Source: Gordonibacter urolithinfaciens
GTDB taxonomy: Bacteria; Actinomycetota; Coriobacteriia; Coriobacteriales; Eggerthellaceae
Direction: 5' to 3'
Length of the DNA stretch: 64,000 nt
NCBI RefSeq assembly: GCF_900199375.1
Contig: NZ_LT900217.1
Span: forward strand, 2,232,001-2,296,000
This document shows, piece after piece, positions 8,674 to 17,180 of this stretch (position 1 is its first letter; every line of letters starts with the position of its first letter). Both the position numbers and the translations under genes were made by a program. The notes beneath the pieces are model-generated. The model made no database searches. It was not told where the DNA came from and saw nothing but the letters and a program-made list of their open reading frames with translations.

Positions 8674-10443
8674 GTGATTCTCTTGTTTTTCATTGATTAT
8701 AGAAGGCGGTTCGACGGCGAAGTTTTACTTGAATCCGATGTTGTTGAGCGTTCTGTTCCGTCGAGTTTGAAGAGATCTTCCAATGGGAAGTCATTCTTCG
8801 TTGGCGAGTTGTTTGAGTGCAGCGAATCTGACTTTTTTAGTAGCCAATGGGAGGAGGAGCCAGATCGGCTGAACGAAGGCTGCTCGGCGCTCTATGCGGT
8901 CACTTATGATGAAAAGAGCTGCGTGTTCGCTGCCGACATCAGCGGCAGGGAGCTTCTGTTTTACTACCATACTAATGATCGTCTTGTTCTTTCTGATTCG
9001 CTATGGGGTGTGTTGAAGCGAATACAGCCCGGTTTTGAGGGTGTTGACAAGGACTCTCTGGCTGAATCGATTGTCATGGGTGGGGGATTTCCTTGCGATC
9101 ATTCAACTCCTGTCAAGAACCTCAAGTGGCTCGGGGCGAACTGCATCGGGAGATTCGATGCGCGCTCATGGGCTCTCGACGTGCATTCCTATGGTGATAT
9201 CCGGAGAAGCGGCGATATTGTGGACGTGGATGAGGCGGTTGAACAGTTCGATGCAGCCATGAGACATATGGCTTGTTGCTTAGGTGAGAGGCATCCTGAT
9301 GCTGTTTTTGGGTTGGGGCTTTCCGGCGGACTTGATTCAAGAACTGCTCTTCATTATTTGTCGGATGCTGGGCTCGAGCTGGAATGCTTCAACGTTGGTA
9401 AGGCGAGGCCCCACGGAGTTCTGCTTGCATCGAGTTTGAAAAGGGCACATGAGCTCGCAAATACTTCAAGAACCAACTATTGCAACGTTGAGTGGCAACC
9501 CCACTCTATTCGTTCGAAGATGGATTTAATGCTCGAAAACCAACCTCTTGGCACTGGGGGACATTACACGAACGCTTATAAATACGAAAGCGAAGGGCGC
9601 CCGAGATTCGACGTGCTTGTCGGAGGGGGGCAGGCTATAGGGCCTATGCTCGTGGGAGTTTCAGCGTTTAACCATTCGGACAAGATGAGCGTCGATGACT
9701 TGTGCGCATATCTTCTTCATTTGGCCATTGGCGAGGTAAGGGCCTATGCCTATACGGAAAATTCCTTTCGAAAGCAGATGCGTCAGTTGGGCGCGAGTGG
9801 GGTTGATATCGAGGGCGGCAAGAACCGCGAGCAGTGGGATGCCATCGTTGGAAAGGGGGCTTATGGGAGGACAGCGCGAAAGGTACGCTCATTCGTAGAA
9901 GATTGCGCTTTGCGAGGTTATAGGCCGGCCGATATCACGCTGGATTATAGGACGCGAGCGCTTGGCCCAACGGGTCGCAACGGAGCTTATGAGAGCGGAC
10001 TCGGTACTGAAAAGAGTTACACAATATATACGCCTTTTCTGATTCGCGATGCTTTGAGGTGGGATGCTCCGCTCGTTGAAGAGAGGCGCGTTCTCAAGGA
10101 GCTTATTGCCGCGAAAATGCCGGAATACACAGAAATCGGCGAGGAAACGTTTGGGTCTACCAAGATGAATCAATCGAATCTGTCCCTGTTCGCACAGAAA
10201 GTTGCCTTCGCGATGCGCGGCAGCGGCATTATGACAGACGACTGGTACTCTAGGCACCCCGCCATACGCAAAGCGTTCCTTGAAGATATGACGAGTCCTT
10301 GCAAGTGGTTCTATGAGCTGTTTCCTAGCGCAAGGGATTACGAAGGTATATGGAATATGAGCCCTTCGCGCATGAATTCTCTTTGGGAGGCTAAACGCGT
10401 CGTCGACTGTATGGAAAGCAAGCGATATCTCGAATTCAAGTAG
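8674..10443 (+). CDS. Asparagine-synthase-like protein with inactive glutaminase domain
   Basis: 589-residue protein of the AsnB-like superfamily. The PP-loop LSGGLDSR at residues 216-223 marks the ATP-pyrophosphatase domain, which adenylates a carboxylate for amide formation. The N-terminal region has the length of a class II glutamine amidotransferase domain, but there is no Cys at position 2, so glutamine hydrolysis is unlikely and ammonia or another amine would be the donor. Such proteins occur in surface-glycan clusters and may amidate a uronic or nonulosonic acid; that role is inferred. The start is either GTG 8674 or TTG 8683; the latter has better spacing from AAGGGG. The next gene begins immediately after the stop. 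Confidence 0.75.
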   Translation: MILLFFIDYRRRFDGEVLLESDVVERSVPSSLKRSSNGKSFFVGELFECSESDFFSSQWEEEPDRLNEGCSALYAVTYDEKSCVFAADISGRELLFYYHTNDRLVLSDSLWGVLKRIQPGFEGVDKDSLAESIVMGGGFPCDHSTPVKNLKWLGANCIGRFDARSWALDVHSYGDIRRSGDIVDVDEAVEQFDAAMRHMACCLGERHPDAVFGLGLSGGLDSRTALHYLSDAGLELECFNVGKARPHGVLLASSLKRAHELANTSRTNYCNVEWQPHSIRSKMDLMLENQPLGTGGHYTNAYKYESEGRPRFDVLVGGGQAIGPMLVGVSAFNHSDKMSVDDLCAYLLHLAIGEVRAYAYTENSFRKQMRQLGASGVDIEGGKNREQWDAIVGKGAYGRTARKVRSFVEDCALRGYRPADITLDYRTRALGPTGRNGAYESGLGTEKSYTIYTPFLIRDALRWDAPLVEERRVLKELIAAKMPEYTEIGEETFGSTKMNQSNLSLFAQKVAFAMRGSGIMTDDWYSRHPAIRKAFLEDMTSPCKWFYELFPSARDYEGIWNMSPSRMNSLWEAKRVVDCMESKRYLEFK

Positions 10444-12075
10444 ATGGGACACGGTTCTGAAATGTCGACAATGAGCATCCTTGCTGTCATTCCTGCACGT
10501 GCGGGATCGAAGGGCATTCCCAATAAGAACATACGCTTGGTGGGAGGGCGCCCGCTTGTGTACTATGCTATTAGAAATGCACTTGATTCCGAGTTCGTTA
10601 CCAATGTGGTTGTGACGACGGACTCCCCTGAAGTGCGCATCATTGCTCAGCAGATGGGTGCACGGGTGCATTGGAGGGAGGCTGCACTGTGCACCGACGA
10701 CGTGGCGCTCGATGCGGTGGTGGCAGATGCGGCATTCGAGGGCGCATGGGACTGGGTGGTCACCATGCAGCCAACATCACCGACGCTTACGACTGCGACG
10801 CTGGACTCTGCTATTCGGCGTGCGATTGACGAAGACTTCGATACTCTCATTTCTGTTGTGAACGATCCGCGCCTTTCGTGGGGAGAGAATGCTGAAGGGG
10901 GCATAAGCCCGAACTATGCCGAGCGGCTGAATCGCCAGTGGCTACCTGCTGACTATGCGGAAACCGGGGCATTTGTGATCTCGCGTGCCTCTGTTGTGAC
11001 GCCGCAGACGCGTATTGGCGAAAAGGTAGGTGTGTTCGAGGTGCCGTCTGGTGAGGGGATAGATGTGGACACGTTCGACGACCTGCGATGCGCGACTGCG
11101 CACTTGAGGCGTGAAAGCGTTGCCATCTATGTGAACGGCAATAACATGCGTGGCATCGGGCATATCTATCGTGCTCTTGAGATGGCAGATGAGTTCTATT
11201 CAAAGCCCGATATCTATTACGATGTGAACCAGACCGATCCGATTGTGTTTGGTCGTACCGCCCACGAGCTCATCGGTGTGGACGGTATCGCTGATCTGTT
11301 CGAACGCTGCCGCAACAAGGACTACACTCTTTTCGTAAACGATATACTTTCCACTTCCATTGACTATATGATCGGATTGCGCTCCGTAGTTCCCGAGGCG
11401 AAGATTGTAAATTTTGAGGATGATGGAGAAGGGGCTCTTAAGGCCGACCTTGTATTCAACGCTCTCTATCATGATGATGAATTACCTCATGTTAAAGCGG
11501 GTGAGAGGTATTACATCTCGTCGAAAACCTTTCTATTCTACCATCCTATCGAGATCAAGCAGAGGGTAGAGCGTGTGTTTGTGTCATTTGGGGGTGCCGA
11601 CCCGCAGAACTATTCAGACAGGCTGCTCGCCATTGTCGCAGGGGACGACAAGTACGAGGATGTGGATTTCACCGTAGTGCTTGGACGCGCGAAGCACAAT
11701 GTCGATGGGTTGTTGGAATATAACTCGCTGCCGAACATTGAGGTCCTCTACGACATGGCCAACATGCCAGAGCTCATGAGCGCGTGCGATGTGGCTGTTA
11801 CCTCTCGTGGTCGAACCGGCTATGAACTTGCGCTCATGGGAATCCCGTCCATTGCGATGGCTCAGAACAAACGAGAGGAGAAGCATGGCTTTGTTTGCAA
11901 CGAGAACGGTTTTACCTATCTGGGTTTAAATCCTCCCGATGAAATTCTGAAATCGAATCTTGATATGTACTTAACGTTATCGCGCGAAGCGCGCCAGCGT
12001 TTCCAGGACATGCTGCTTTCCCACGATCTGCGTAATGGCCGCAGGCGCGTCATGGGCCTTATAAATAGTCTTTAA
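10444..12075 (+). CDS. Fusion of CMP-nonulosonate synthetase and PseG-like hydrolase/transferase domain
   Basis: 543-residue two-domain protein. Residues about 10-225 form a CMP-sialate-type cytidylyltransferase: LAVIPARAGSKGIPNKN is the CTP-binding signature, and TMQPTSPT follows. From about residue 229 the chain continues as a GT-B-like domain similar to PseG: NGNNMRGIGHIYR matches its G-x-GH-xxR opening, with VSFGGADP and VTSRGRTGYELALMGIP further on. PseG removes UDP from a 2,4-diacetamido sugar just before condensation by the NeuB/PseI synthase encoded next. The fusion therefore joins the step before and the step after that synthase. Start codons at 10444, 10462 or 10471 are possible. 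Confidence 0.85.
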   Translation: MGHGSEMSTMSILAVIPARAGSKGIPNKNIRLVGGRPLVYYAIRNALDSEFVTNVVVTTDSPEVRIIAQQMGARVHWREAALCTDDVALDAVVADAAFEGAWDWVVTMQPTSPTLTTATLDSAIRRAIDEDFDTLISVVNDPRLSWGENAEGGISPNYAERLNRQWLPADYAETGAFVISRASVVTPQTRIGEKVGVFEVPSGEGIDVDTFDDLRCATAHLRRESVAIYVNGNNMRGIGHIYRALEMADEFYSKPDIYYDVNQTDPIVFGRTAHELIGVDGIADLFERCRNKDYTLFVNDILSTSIDYMIGLRSVVPEAKIVNFEDDGEGALKADLVFNALYHDDELPHVKAGERYYISSKTFLFYHPIEIKQRVERVFVSFGGADPQNYSDRLLAIVAGDDKYEDVDFTVVLGRAKHNVDGLLEYNSLPNIEVLYDMANMPELMSACDVAVTSRGRTGYELALMGIPSIAMAQNKREEKHGFVCNENGFTYLGLNPPDEILKSNLDMYLTLSREARQRFQDMLLSHDLRNGRRRVMGLINSL

Positions 12076-12104
12076 AACCGCATCCAAATGACGGAAGGAG
12101 CGAA

Positions 12105-13148
12105 ATGAGAGCCACAACCCCGTATCTGATCGCCGAGATGGGTGTCAATTTCTATGACACTGCGAAGGTTGAGGGGATATCTCCCGTAGATGCTGCCAAG
12201 CGCTACATCGACGGAGCGGCGGAGGCGGGTTGCGACTGCGCAAAGTTTCAGTCCTACAAGGCGGAAACCATCGTATCGAAGGACTCGCCGGCTTATTGGG
12301 ACATCACCAAAGAGCCTACTAAGACCCAGTACGAGTTATTTCAGAAGTATGATTCGTTCAACGAAGCCGAGTTTGCAGAACTTTGCGAATATGCACACTT
12401 CAAAGGGATGGACTTTACCGCTACGCCGTTCGACTATGCCAGTGCTGACTATCTAGAACGTTATGTCGACTTCTATAAAATATCGTCGTCGGATGCGTCG
12501 AACCTTCCCTTTCTCGAGCATGTTGGTTCAAAAGGAAAGCCCGTGGTGCTAAGCGTGGGGGCGAGCTGGTTGTCGGAAGTGGACGAGGCTGTGCGGACTT
12601 TGGAGCGTTCGGGTTGCACAGACATTACGATCTTGCATTGTGTGCTGAGTTATCCTACGGACCCAGCTAATGCGAACTTACGTGTAATCGAAACACTTGC
12701 CCAAGACTTTCCGAGGCATAAGGTGGGGTATTCGGACCACGTGGCACCCGACTCCGCCATGCAGGTGCTTTCTGCGGCATATCTATTGGGAGCGCAAGTG
12801 ATCGAGAAGCACTTCACGTTGGATAAAGGTCTTTCTGGCAACGACCACTATCATTCGGGTGATATCGCCGATTTTAAGCATGCGGTTGAAAACTTCCGAC
12901 TTATCGATAGTGTGCTGGGGAGCGCAGACAAGGTAGTGTTGCCCTGCGAGGAGGAGTCCCGTCGTGAGGCTAGGCGCTCGCTGGTGCTGACACGCGATAT
13001 GTATACAGGCGAGGTTATAGGTGTGGACGACCTGATGCCCAAACGCCCGGGTACAGGTATTGCGCCCGCCTTTGTTGACGTGATAATTGGGCGGACGGTG
13101 AAGATGGATCTTGCAGAGGACACTGTTCTTACATGGAATATGGTGTAG
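12105..13148 (+). CDS. NeuB/PseI-family nonulosonic acid synthase
   Basis: 347-residue enzyme condensing phosphoenolpyruvate with a hexose derivative to form a sialic-acid-like nine-carbon sugar. The TIM-barrel part opens with YLIAEMGVNFYD and includes DCAKFQSYKAETI, FTATPFD, KISSSDASNLP and EKHFTLDKGLSGNDHYHS, all family hallmarks. The last 60 residues (RRSLVLTRDMYTGEVI through MPKRPGTGI) form the SAF antifreeze-like domain. AAGGAG precedes the ATG. Whether the product is pseudaminic, legionaminic or neuraminic acid cannot be decided: the dehydratase, aminotransferase and acetyltransferase for making the precursor are absent from the window. Last gene of the glycan operon; 13149-13339 after it shows no gene. 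Confidence 0.88.
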   Translation: MRATTPYLIAEMGVNFYDTAKVEGISPVDAAKRYIDGAAEAGCDCAKFQSYKAETIVSKDSPAYWDITKEPTKTQYELFQKYDSFNEAEFAELCEYAHFKGMDFTATPFDYASADYLERYVDFYKISSSDASNLPFLEHVGSKGKPVVLSVGASWLSEVDEAVRTLERSGCTDITILHCVLSYPTDPANANLRVIETLAQDFPRHKVGYSDHVAPDSAMQVLSAAYLLGAQVIEKHFTLDKGLSGNDHYHSGDIADFKHAVENFRLIDSVLGSADKVVLPCEEESRREARRSLVLTRDMYTGEVIGVDDLMPKRPGTGIAPAFVDVIIGRTVKMDLAEDTVLTWNMV

Positions 13149-13339
13149 GTTGATTCGACTTGAATGAGATGGTATTGATTCTATGTTGAGTGAGGGGCTG
13201 TGCTGCGGAGGGATTTTGCCACTAGCTTCGTTCAGTTGCCCTTACTCGGGTTTTCGGCAGTATGTTACTGGGACGGATCGGGTACGTCCGCATGTTATGT
13301 CTGTAATGGCAGAGGGAAGTTGCAAGGTGTTTGGCCGTA

Positions 13340-13760
13340 TCAATCCATGAGAGCGGTGGCGAACAGCCCGATCTCGTTGTCGTGGTGCTTGGCGTAGTCG
13401 GGGTTCCGCTCCACGGGGAAACGGTAGCTGTTGTCTCCGAATCCTATCTGTTTGAGCGCCTTTTTAAAGTTTGCACAGTGCTCTGAATCTTCTCGATGTT
13501 TCGACTTCTGCTTGGAAAGGAAGTCGTTTCCAAGCTGCTCGATGGTGCTTGCATGTGCCTCTTTGGACTTGACGCGGTATTGCCGATTTGAGTTGGTGAA
13601 TTAGCTGCTCGGTTTTCTCCGTCGCTCCGTACAGCACGCCAAAGGTGTCGGACGCGCCAAGGCCCTTTTCGCTCGATACTGCCTTCAGTGATGAGTGGGT
13701 GTCGTGCACATACGAGAACCCTCTGAGCGGCTTATCAGCTAGGAGGTCGGCGAGCGGTTG
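13340..13760 (-). pseudogene. Decayed gene fragment, frameshifted
   Basis: Read on the minus strand from about 13760, the frame gives PLADLLADKPLRGFSYVHDT and SSLKAVSSEKGLGASDTFGV with coding character. Near 13570 the frame is lost and coding sense resumes in another frame with KEAHASTIEQLGNDFLSK, then FGDNSYRFPVERNPDY, ending at a TGA at 13340-13342. There is no start codon, and a stop immediately precedes the readable part. The family is not recognised; it could derive from a mobile element. It lies at the junction between the AT-rich glycan island and the normal chromosome. Confidence 0.55.
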
Positions 13761-13872
13761 CTACCCCCCCCATGTCATTATGTCAGCGAAAAAGTGATAA
13801 TTTCATTGCGGGGTGGTTTTCTCGATGTTTGGCTGGCTGCTCGATGGTTGGATTGTTGGGCTCGGCTGAAAC

Positions 13873-14106
13873 CTACCTCTCCCCAAAGAACTCCGAGTCG
13901 AAAAACTCCGCCAGCGACACGCCGAGGCCTTTGGCTATCTTCTCCAGGTTGACCGCTGCCACGTTGCGCTTGCCGGTCTCCACCTCGCCGAAGTAGGAGC
14001 GCGACATGCCTATGAGGTTGGCGAACTCCTCCTGGCTCACCCCGCGCTCGGCGCGCAGCTCCTTGATGCGCAGGCCTATCTTGCTCCGGATGTCGTAGTC
14101 GCTCAT
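13873..14106 (-). CDS. Small XRE-family helix-turn-helix regulator
   Basis: 77-residue protein that is almost entirely a Cro/C1-type DNA-binding domain: IGLRIKELRAERGVSQEEFA, then GMSRSYFGEVETGKRN (recognition helix region) and NLEKIAKGLGVSLAEFF. ATG 14106 is chosen because AAGGGG lies a few bases upstream; the open frame starts at 14133. It has no effector domain, so it may act with a partner or as the antitoxin-like part of a lost pair. It stands alone on the minus strand between a decayed gene and the LysR gene. Confidence 0.8.
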   Translation of the reverse strand: MSDYDIRSKIGLRIKELRAERGVSQEEFANLIGMSRSYFGEVETGKRNVAAVNLEKIAKGLGVSLAEFFDSEFFGER

Positions 14107-14224
14107 GCCGCCCCTTTCGCCTTTTCCTCCCATGATTCCCTAAGGCCCGCTATAAGTTGACTCGCTATGGGCGGCATTCTGCGGGGTCGGGCGAATCGGG
14201 AGAACGTGCGGGAGGGGAGCGCCC

Positions 14225-15127
14225 CTAGCGGCTCGGAGGCGCGCCCTTGGCGCGCTCTTCCCCAACCCAAGCCTGCGCAACCTCCACGAACGCCCTCGCT
14301 GCGGCGCTGGCCTCTTCGCCTGGGCGCAGGCAGAGGGCTATCTCGCGGTCGACGGGAACCTCGGGCGGCAGGGCGGCCAGGGGGAAGGGGGCGTTCTCGA
14401 GGATGAGTGAGGACAGGACGCTGAAGCCCAGGCCGGCACTTGCCAGCGACATGGCGGCATAGTCGCTCACGATGGAGAACCTTACGCGCGGTTCCACGCC
14501 GTTTGCGCGGAACACCCCGTCCATCTCCGACGAAGCTCCGCTCTCCAGCCTGATATAGGGCTCGCTGGACAGGGCCGAGGTGGGGAAGAAGGGTGCTTTC
14601 GCCAGCGGGTGGTCGGGCGCCACGGCTACGAGCAGCGGGTCGCGAGCGAGAGGCACGGTGCGCAGGTTCAGCCTGACGGGCAGCACGGCGAAGCCAACGT
14701 CGTAGTCGCCCCTCCATACAGCCTCCTCGAGTTCGGCCTGATCGTCGATGCAGGCCAGGTCGAGCTCGACGGAGGGGTGCAGGAGCCCGAACTTCTTGGC
14801 AATGCCGGGGAGCCATTGGATGGCCGTGCTGGTGAACGTGACCACGCGCACGTTGCCGCCCTCGAGATGGTGCAGGTCGGCCGCGCGGGCATGCAGCCGG
14901 CGCTCGGCATTGCAGACGTCCTGGACGAGCGGTGCCAGGTCCGCCCCCTCGGCAGTGGGCCGTGCGCCCCCGTAGTCGCGCACGAGCAAGGTGGTGTCCA
15001 GCTCCTTCTCCAGCGAGTTCACCAGGTAGCTCATGCCGGCCTGCGTATAGCCCAGCTCTCGCGCGGCCTCCTTGAAGCTGCCGGTCTCCAAAACTTTCAG
15101 GAACGCCTCGTATTTCTGGTTGGCCAT
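14225..15127 (-). CDS. LysR-type transcriptional regulator
   Basis: 300-residue regulator. The winged helix at residues 1-60 contains FLKVLETGSFKEAARELGYTQ and SYLVNSLEKEL; the remaining 230 residues form the periplasmic-binding-protein-like effector domain, with typical features such as VAVAPDHPLAKAP and a late GLGFSVLSSL. It is divergent from an EamA transporter gene, and two 12-bp direct repeats lie between them, so it probably regulates that gene and itself in response to a small molecule. Start ATG 15127 is preceded by GAAGGGG at slightly long spacing; a further-upstream start would add about 14 residues. Confidence 0.88.
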   Translation of the reverse strand: MANQKYEAFLKVLETGSFKEAARELGYTQAGMSYLVNSLEKELDTTLLVRDYGGARPTAEGADLAPLVQDVCNAERRLHARAADLHHLEGGNVRVVTFTSTAIQWLPGIAKKFGLLHPSVELDLACIDDQAELEEAVWRGDYDVGFAVLPVRLNLRTVPLARDPLLVAVAPDHPLAKAPFFPTSALSSEPYIRLESGASSEMDGVFRANGVEPRVRFSIVSDYAAMSLASAGLGFSVLSSLILENAPFPLAALPPEVPVDREIALCLRPGEEASAAARAFVEVAQAWVGEERAKGAPPSR

Positions 15128-15173
15128 GGTTTTCGATCCCCTTCGTAAAGCTGTGATCGGTAGTAACAAGAAA

Positions 15174-15216
15174 TACTTTCAATTGTATAAAGAAAGTCTC
15201 GTTTTACTTTCAATTG
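15174..15216. promoter_or_regulatory. Candidate LysR operator: 12-bp direct repeat with 31-bp period
   Basis: TACTTTCAATTG occurs at 15174-15185 and again at 15205-15216, three helical turns apart, inside the divergent intergenic region. The first copy continues into an inverted arrangement, CTTTC (15176-15180) with GAAAG (15192-15196). LysR tetramers typically bind two sites on one face of the helix, which fits. Confidence 0.55.
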
Positions 15217-15329
15217 GACTAAGCATACCATAGGTGCAATCCGGAACAGAGACCGAGGGCCCTGCCAGGCGACAGGGCGTTGCTCTGCGCTGTCCAACGA
15301 CAGGGCGGAAACAAGAGAGGAGGCGGGAC

Positions 15330-16397
15330 GTGGCGCGCATCATGGACATACGCGGGATATGCATTGCGAGCGTCGTGCTGCAAACCGTCATCTTCGGCTC
15401 CGGCAGCGCCTTCACGAAGCTCGCCTACGAGAGCATCTCGCCCCTTTGGGCGCTTGCCATCCGCTTCGGGCTGGCGTCGGCGGTGTTCGCCGTGCTGTTC
15501 GGGCCGCGCATCGTGCGGGGGCTGCGCGGCGCGCGCTTGGGCGACTGGCTGCCGGCGGCGCTGTGCATGGCGGTGTCGTACATCTCCTGCAACGTGGCGC
15601 TCGACCTGACCACAGCCACGAACGTGGGGTTCCTCATGGCGCTTCCCGTGGTGTTCACGCCCATCTTGGCAGCCGTGGTGCTGCGCCGGCGCTACCGGCT
15701 GGTCCACTTGCCGTTCCAGGCGGCGGTCGTGGGCGGGCTGTACCTGCTGTGCTCGAGCGGCGGGTCGTTCGCGTTCGGTTGGGGCGAGCTCTGCGGGTTG
15801 CTCACGGCTGTGTCGCTGGCCGGCGCGCTCGTGTTCGGCGAGCGGGGGCTTGCGCGCATGGACGTGGTCACCGTGTCGGCAACCCAGATATTCGCGACGT
15901 TCGTGTTCTCGCTGGCCGGCGCGCTGCTGTTCGACCGGCCGCTCGACGTTGCGGCGGTGCAGCCCCTCGCGTGGGGAACCGTGGCGTTCCTGGCGCTGGC
16001 CAGCACGTGCCTGACGTTCGCGCTCCAGAACATGGCGTTGAAGCGGCTGCCGTCCGCCACCGTGTCCATGCTGCTCACGGGCGAGCCCATCTTCACGGCG
16101 CTGTTCTCGTGGGGCGTGCTCGACGAGACGCTTTCCACGGCGGGGCTTGTGGGCGCGGCCGTCATCGTCGTGTGCGTGGTGGCGGAGACCTGGGTGGACG
16201 GGCGTCTGGACGAGAAAGCCGGTGCAGCAGAAGGGGCTGCGGCGGATGCGCTTCCCGCGACAGCGCCTGCGCCTGCCTTCGGCGGCGAGCCGGCGTCGCT
16301 GGGCGAGCCCGCCTATGCGGCTGCCACGTCGGTGCGCGGGGCGGTGGCCCTGCCTGCGGCGTTCGTTCCTCCGCATCCGGCATACGAGCAGGAATGA
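15330..16397 (+). CDS. EamA/DMT-family transporter
   Basis: 355-residue drug/metabolite transporter superfamily protein with about ten hydrophobic helices in two EamA repeats; FGSGSAFTKLAYESISPLWALAIRF and, in the second half, TFALQNMALKRLPSATVSML with GEPIF are typical. The last 60 residues form a long Ala/Pro-rich cytoplasmic tail that is unusual for the family. GTG 15330 is chosen because GAGGAGG lies six bases upstream; an in-frame ATG at 15342 is the alternative. The substrate is unknown; the divergent LysR gene probably controls it. A perfect 19-bp hairpin follows the gene. Confidence 0.85.
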   Translation: MARIMDIRGICIASVVLQTVIFGSGSAFTKLAYESISPLWALAIRFGLASAVFAVLFGPRIVRGLRGARLGDWLPAALCMAVSYISCNVALDLTTATNVGFLMALPVVFTPILAAVVLRRRYRLVHLPFQAAVVGGLYLLCSSGGSFAFGWGELCGLLTAVSLAGALVFGERGLARMDVVTVSATQIFATFVFSLAGALLFDRPLDVAAVQPLAWGTVAFLALASTCLTFALQNMALKRLPSATVSMLLTGEPIFTALFSWGVLDETLSTAGLVGAAVIVVCVVAETWVDGRLDEKAGAAEGAAADALPATAPAPAFGGEPASLGEPAYAAATSVRGAVALPAAFVPPHPAYEQE

Positions 16398-16402
16398 CGG
16401 TC

Positions 16403-16450
16403 TTCCGGCAGCGAGGCCCGCGCCAAAAGATGCGGGCCTCGCTGCCGGAA
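16403..16450 (+). terminator. Perfect 19-bp hairpin after the transporter gene
   Basis: 16403-16421 pairs without mismatch with 16432-16450 around a 10-nt loop, six bases after the stop codon. There is no U-tract, so it may act with Rho or mainly stabilise the mRNA end. The rest of 16451-16702 holds no recognisable gene. Confidence 0.65.
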
Positions 16451-16702
16451 AGAGCGGTGCGGGGCGTCCGGCCGGAAAAAGCCCTGCGGGCGCCCGGCGT
16501 GCGACCGTAGAAGGCGCTCCGGTCGCGAAGGACCGAGCCGTCCTGCACGCAGGCCGTTTCAGCTGCATCTTTCCCCGGCGTTCTCTTTTCCCTACAAACC
16601 TCCGCCGCTCATTGCCCTTTTCGCGGATTTGGTGCATCATGGTTCAAAGAGCCCGACAGCGCTGCGGCGCAGCGGGCTGAACCGCGACGAAGGAGGCTTC
16701 TC

Positions 16703-17143
16703 ATGGCTACCATAGGCGACGGATTCAAGGACATCTTCCTGGCGGGCATCGGAGCGATGGCCATCACCGCCGAGAAATCGAAGGACCTGGTGGACCAGCT
16801 CATCTCGAAGGGCGAGCTCACGGTGGACCAGGGCAAGCAGATCAACACCGAGCTCAAGCACAAGGCCGAGGACGTGGCCAGCACGCTGCGCTACGACGCC
16901 CTCGAGGCCCGCATGGCCGCCATGACGCCCGAGGAGCGCGCGGCGTTCGCGGCCAAGGCGGCCGAGATCGCCGCGAAGCAGAGCGCGCAGGCGCCGGTCG
17001 CAACGCCGGCCGAGGGCGCCCCTGCAGCCAAGGCCGAGGTGGGCGACGCCTCTCCTGTGGAGACGTCGGCCGCGAAGTCGGCCGCGGTGGAGATCCCCAT
17101 CGAGGGCGGCTCGCCTGCGTCTCCCCAGACGCCCGGCGCGTAG
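16703..17143 (+). CDS. Phasin-like coiled-coil protein
   Basis: 146-residue soluble protein. The N-terminal half, GFKDIFLAGIGAMAITAEKSKDLVDQLISKG followed by LTVDQGKQINTEL, resembles the phasin/PhaF-type amphipathic helix; in this family such proteins coat granules or membranes. The C-terminal half is a low-complexity Ala/Pro-rich tail. AAGGAGG precedes the ATG. It sits 37 bp upstream of a UbiB-family kinase gene and is probably co-transcribed. No polyhydroxyalkanoate genes are visible, so a role as membrane or kinase adaptor is as plausible as granule binding. Confidence 0.65.
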   Translation: MATIGDGFKDIFLAGIGAMAITAEKSKDLVDQLISKGELTVDQGKQINTELKHKAEDVASTLRYDALEARMAAMTPEERAAFAAKAAEIAAKQSAQAPVATPAEGAPAAKAEVGDASPVETSAAKSAAVEIPIEGGSPASPQTPGA

Positions 17144-17180
17144 CCGCGGCCCTGCGCGCGTTCGAGAGAGGCGCCCGCCC

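Noticed and set aside
13200-13397. 65-codon open frame on the plus strand after the NeuB-like gene
   Set aside because: No ribosome-binding site, no similarity, and it partly overlaps the decayed gene on the other strand.
15219-16640. Long minus-strand frame opposite the EamA transporter gene
   Set aside because: Arg/Gln-rich shadow translation; the plus strand has a good ribosome-binding site and ten membrane helices.
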